Translations under genes and position numbers: made by a program
Notes under the pieces: generated by a model
What the model was told of the DNA's origin: nothing
Seen by the model: the letters and a program-made list of their open reading frames with translations, nothing else
Database searches by the model: none
Assembly (NCBI GenBank): GCA_937900425.1
Contig: CALCDT010000006.1
Span: 1 to 5,299, forward strand
Direction: 5' to 3'
Length of the DNA stretch: 5,299 nt
Source: an uncultured Alphaproteobacteria bacterium
GTDB lineage: Bacteria; Pseudomonadota; Alphaproteobacteria; Rhizobiales; Pleomorphomonadaceae
In this document: piece after piece, positions 4,772 through 5,299 of the stretch
Numbering within the stretch: position 1 is the first letter of the stretch
Layout of the letters: every line of letters begins with the position of its first letter

Positions 4772-5299
4772 CGTCTCGCAATCGGCTCATCCTGCATTCC
4801 CTCGTCGCCCGCCATTCGACGCTCGCAATCGACGCGGACATCGCCCGCGAGATTGGCTTCGACGGGGTCGAGGCCTCGGGCGCCAAGATCAGGGCGTGTC
4901 TCGACGCCGGTCTGACGCGCGACGAGGTGAAGGCGCTCCTCCACGGTCTCGACGTTCCGGGCGTCGGCTTCCTCCTCGACGTCGAGCGCGACCCGGCCGG
5001 CTCGGCACTCGTCGCGGACGCCGCAGCGCTGTGCGAACTCGCCACCGCCGTCGGTGCGCGGGGCATCCAGGCAATCACCGGCCCGATCCCCCTCGCCGCC
5101 CTCGCGCCCGACGCGCCGACGACGCATCCGGGTCTCTACCGCGGCGTCGTCGGCTTTCCTTACGAAGAGCAGGTGCGATCGACGGCGGCGGGCCTGCGGG
5201 CCGTCGCCGACGTCGCGGCGGAGCACGGCCTCCTCGTCTATCTGGAGGCCCTCTCGTGGACCCCGCTCAATACGATCGATCGGCAGGGCGAGGCGATCG
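4768..5299 (+). CDS. Sugar phosphate isomerase/epimerase-type TIM-barrel protein (3' end missing)
   Basis: The frame is open from ATG 4768 to the right edge: 177 codons, no stop. It matches the xylose-isomerase-like TIM-barrel family (IolE, IolI, IolH and MocC are relatives). Strand 1 is RLILHSL (6-12). It is followed by the family-typical REIGFDGVEASGAKI (27-41) with Glu35, a third strand near VGFLLDVE (66-73), and LLVYLEALSWTPLNT (155-169). Glu160 in that last strand sits where family members place a metal-binding glutamate. Full members are usually about 250-300 residues, so roughly a third or more is missing. The expected activities are ketose/aldose epimerisation, isomerisation or dehydration of a keto-cyclitol with a divalent metal; the substrate cannot be read from the sequence. 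The start overlaps the Gfo/Idh stop by 4 bases and has GGAG six bases upstream, so the two are co-translated and probably act in sequence on the same compound. Confidence 0.85.
   Translation, partial: MTSRNRLILHSLVARHSTLAIDADIAREIGFDGVEASGAKIRACLDAGLTRDEVKALLHGLDVPGVGFLLDVERDPAGSALVADAAALCELATAVGARGIQAITGPIPLAALAPDAPTTHPGLYRGVVGFPYEEQVRSTAAGLRAVADVAAEHGLLVYLEALSWTPLNTIDRQGEAI

Overview
The window is a compact, GC-rich stretch of bacterial chromosome. It is about 70% GC in the enzyme genes, by hand count of sample lines. Dense codon bias and the enzyme families suggest an alphaproteobacterium, probably of the Hyphomicrobiales/Rhizobiales type. That taxonomic guess rests on composition and gene style only. 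I see no RNA genes, mobile elements or CRISPR arrays.

Layout, left to right. (1) 1-1685, minus strand: the N-terminal 561 codons of a thiamine-diphosphate-dependent enzyme of the acetolactate synthase/IolD superfamily, cut by the left edge. (2) 1686-2081: a 396-base divergent intergenic region holding a tandem direct-repeat site. (3) 2082-2771, plus strand: a 229-residue cupin-like protein of unknown function. (4) 2804-3625, minus strand: a 273-residue XRE-type helix-turn-helix regulator, convergent with the cupin gene, with a distinctly lower-GC central part. (5) 3626-3754: a second divergent intergenic region with the same tandem site. (6) 3755-4771, plus strand: a Gfo/Idh/MocA-type oxidoreductase whose usual catalytic Lys and His are both replaced. 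(7) 4768-5299, plus strand: the first 177 codons of an IolE/IolI-like TIM-barrel isomerase/epimerase, overlapping the previous gene by 4 bases and cut by the right edge.

The main observation is that both divergent intergenic regions carry TGTGACGC, three bases, GTGACGC, two direct repeats exactly 10 bp apart. One lies between the TPP enzyme and the cupin gene, the other between the regulator and the Gfo/Idh gene. This architecture suggests that the XRE protein controls itself and all four enzyme-type units through two matching operators, making the window one self-regulated locus.

The enzyme set (TPP C-C lyase/ligase or hydrolase, Gfo/Idh protein, sugar-isomerase TIM barrel, cupin) resembles inositol/rhizopine-type cyclitol or keto-sugar catabolism. 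No member is close enough to a characterised enzyme for me to name the substrate. The unusual Gfo/Idh active site suggests non-standard chemistry.
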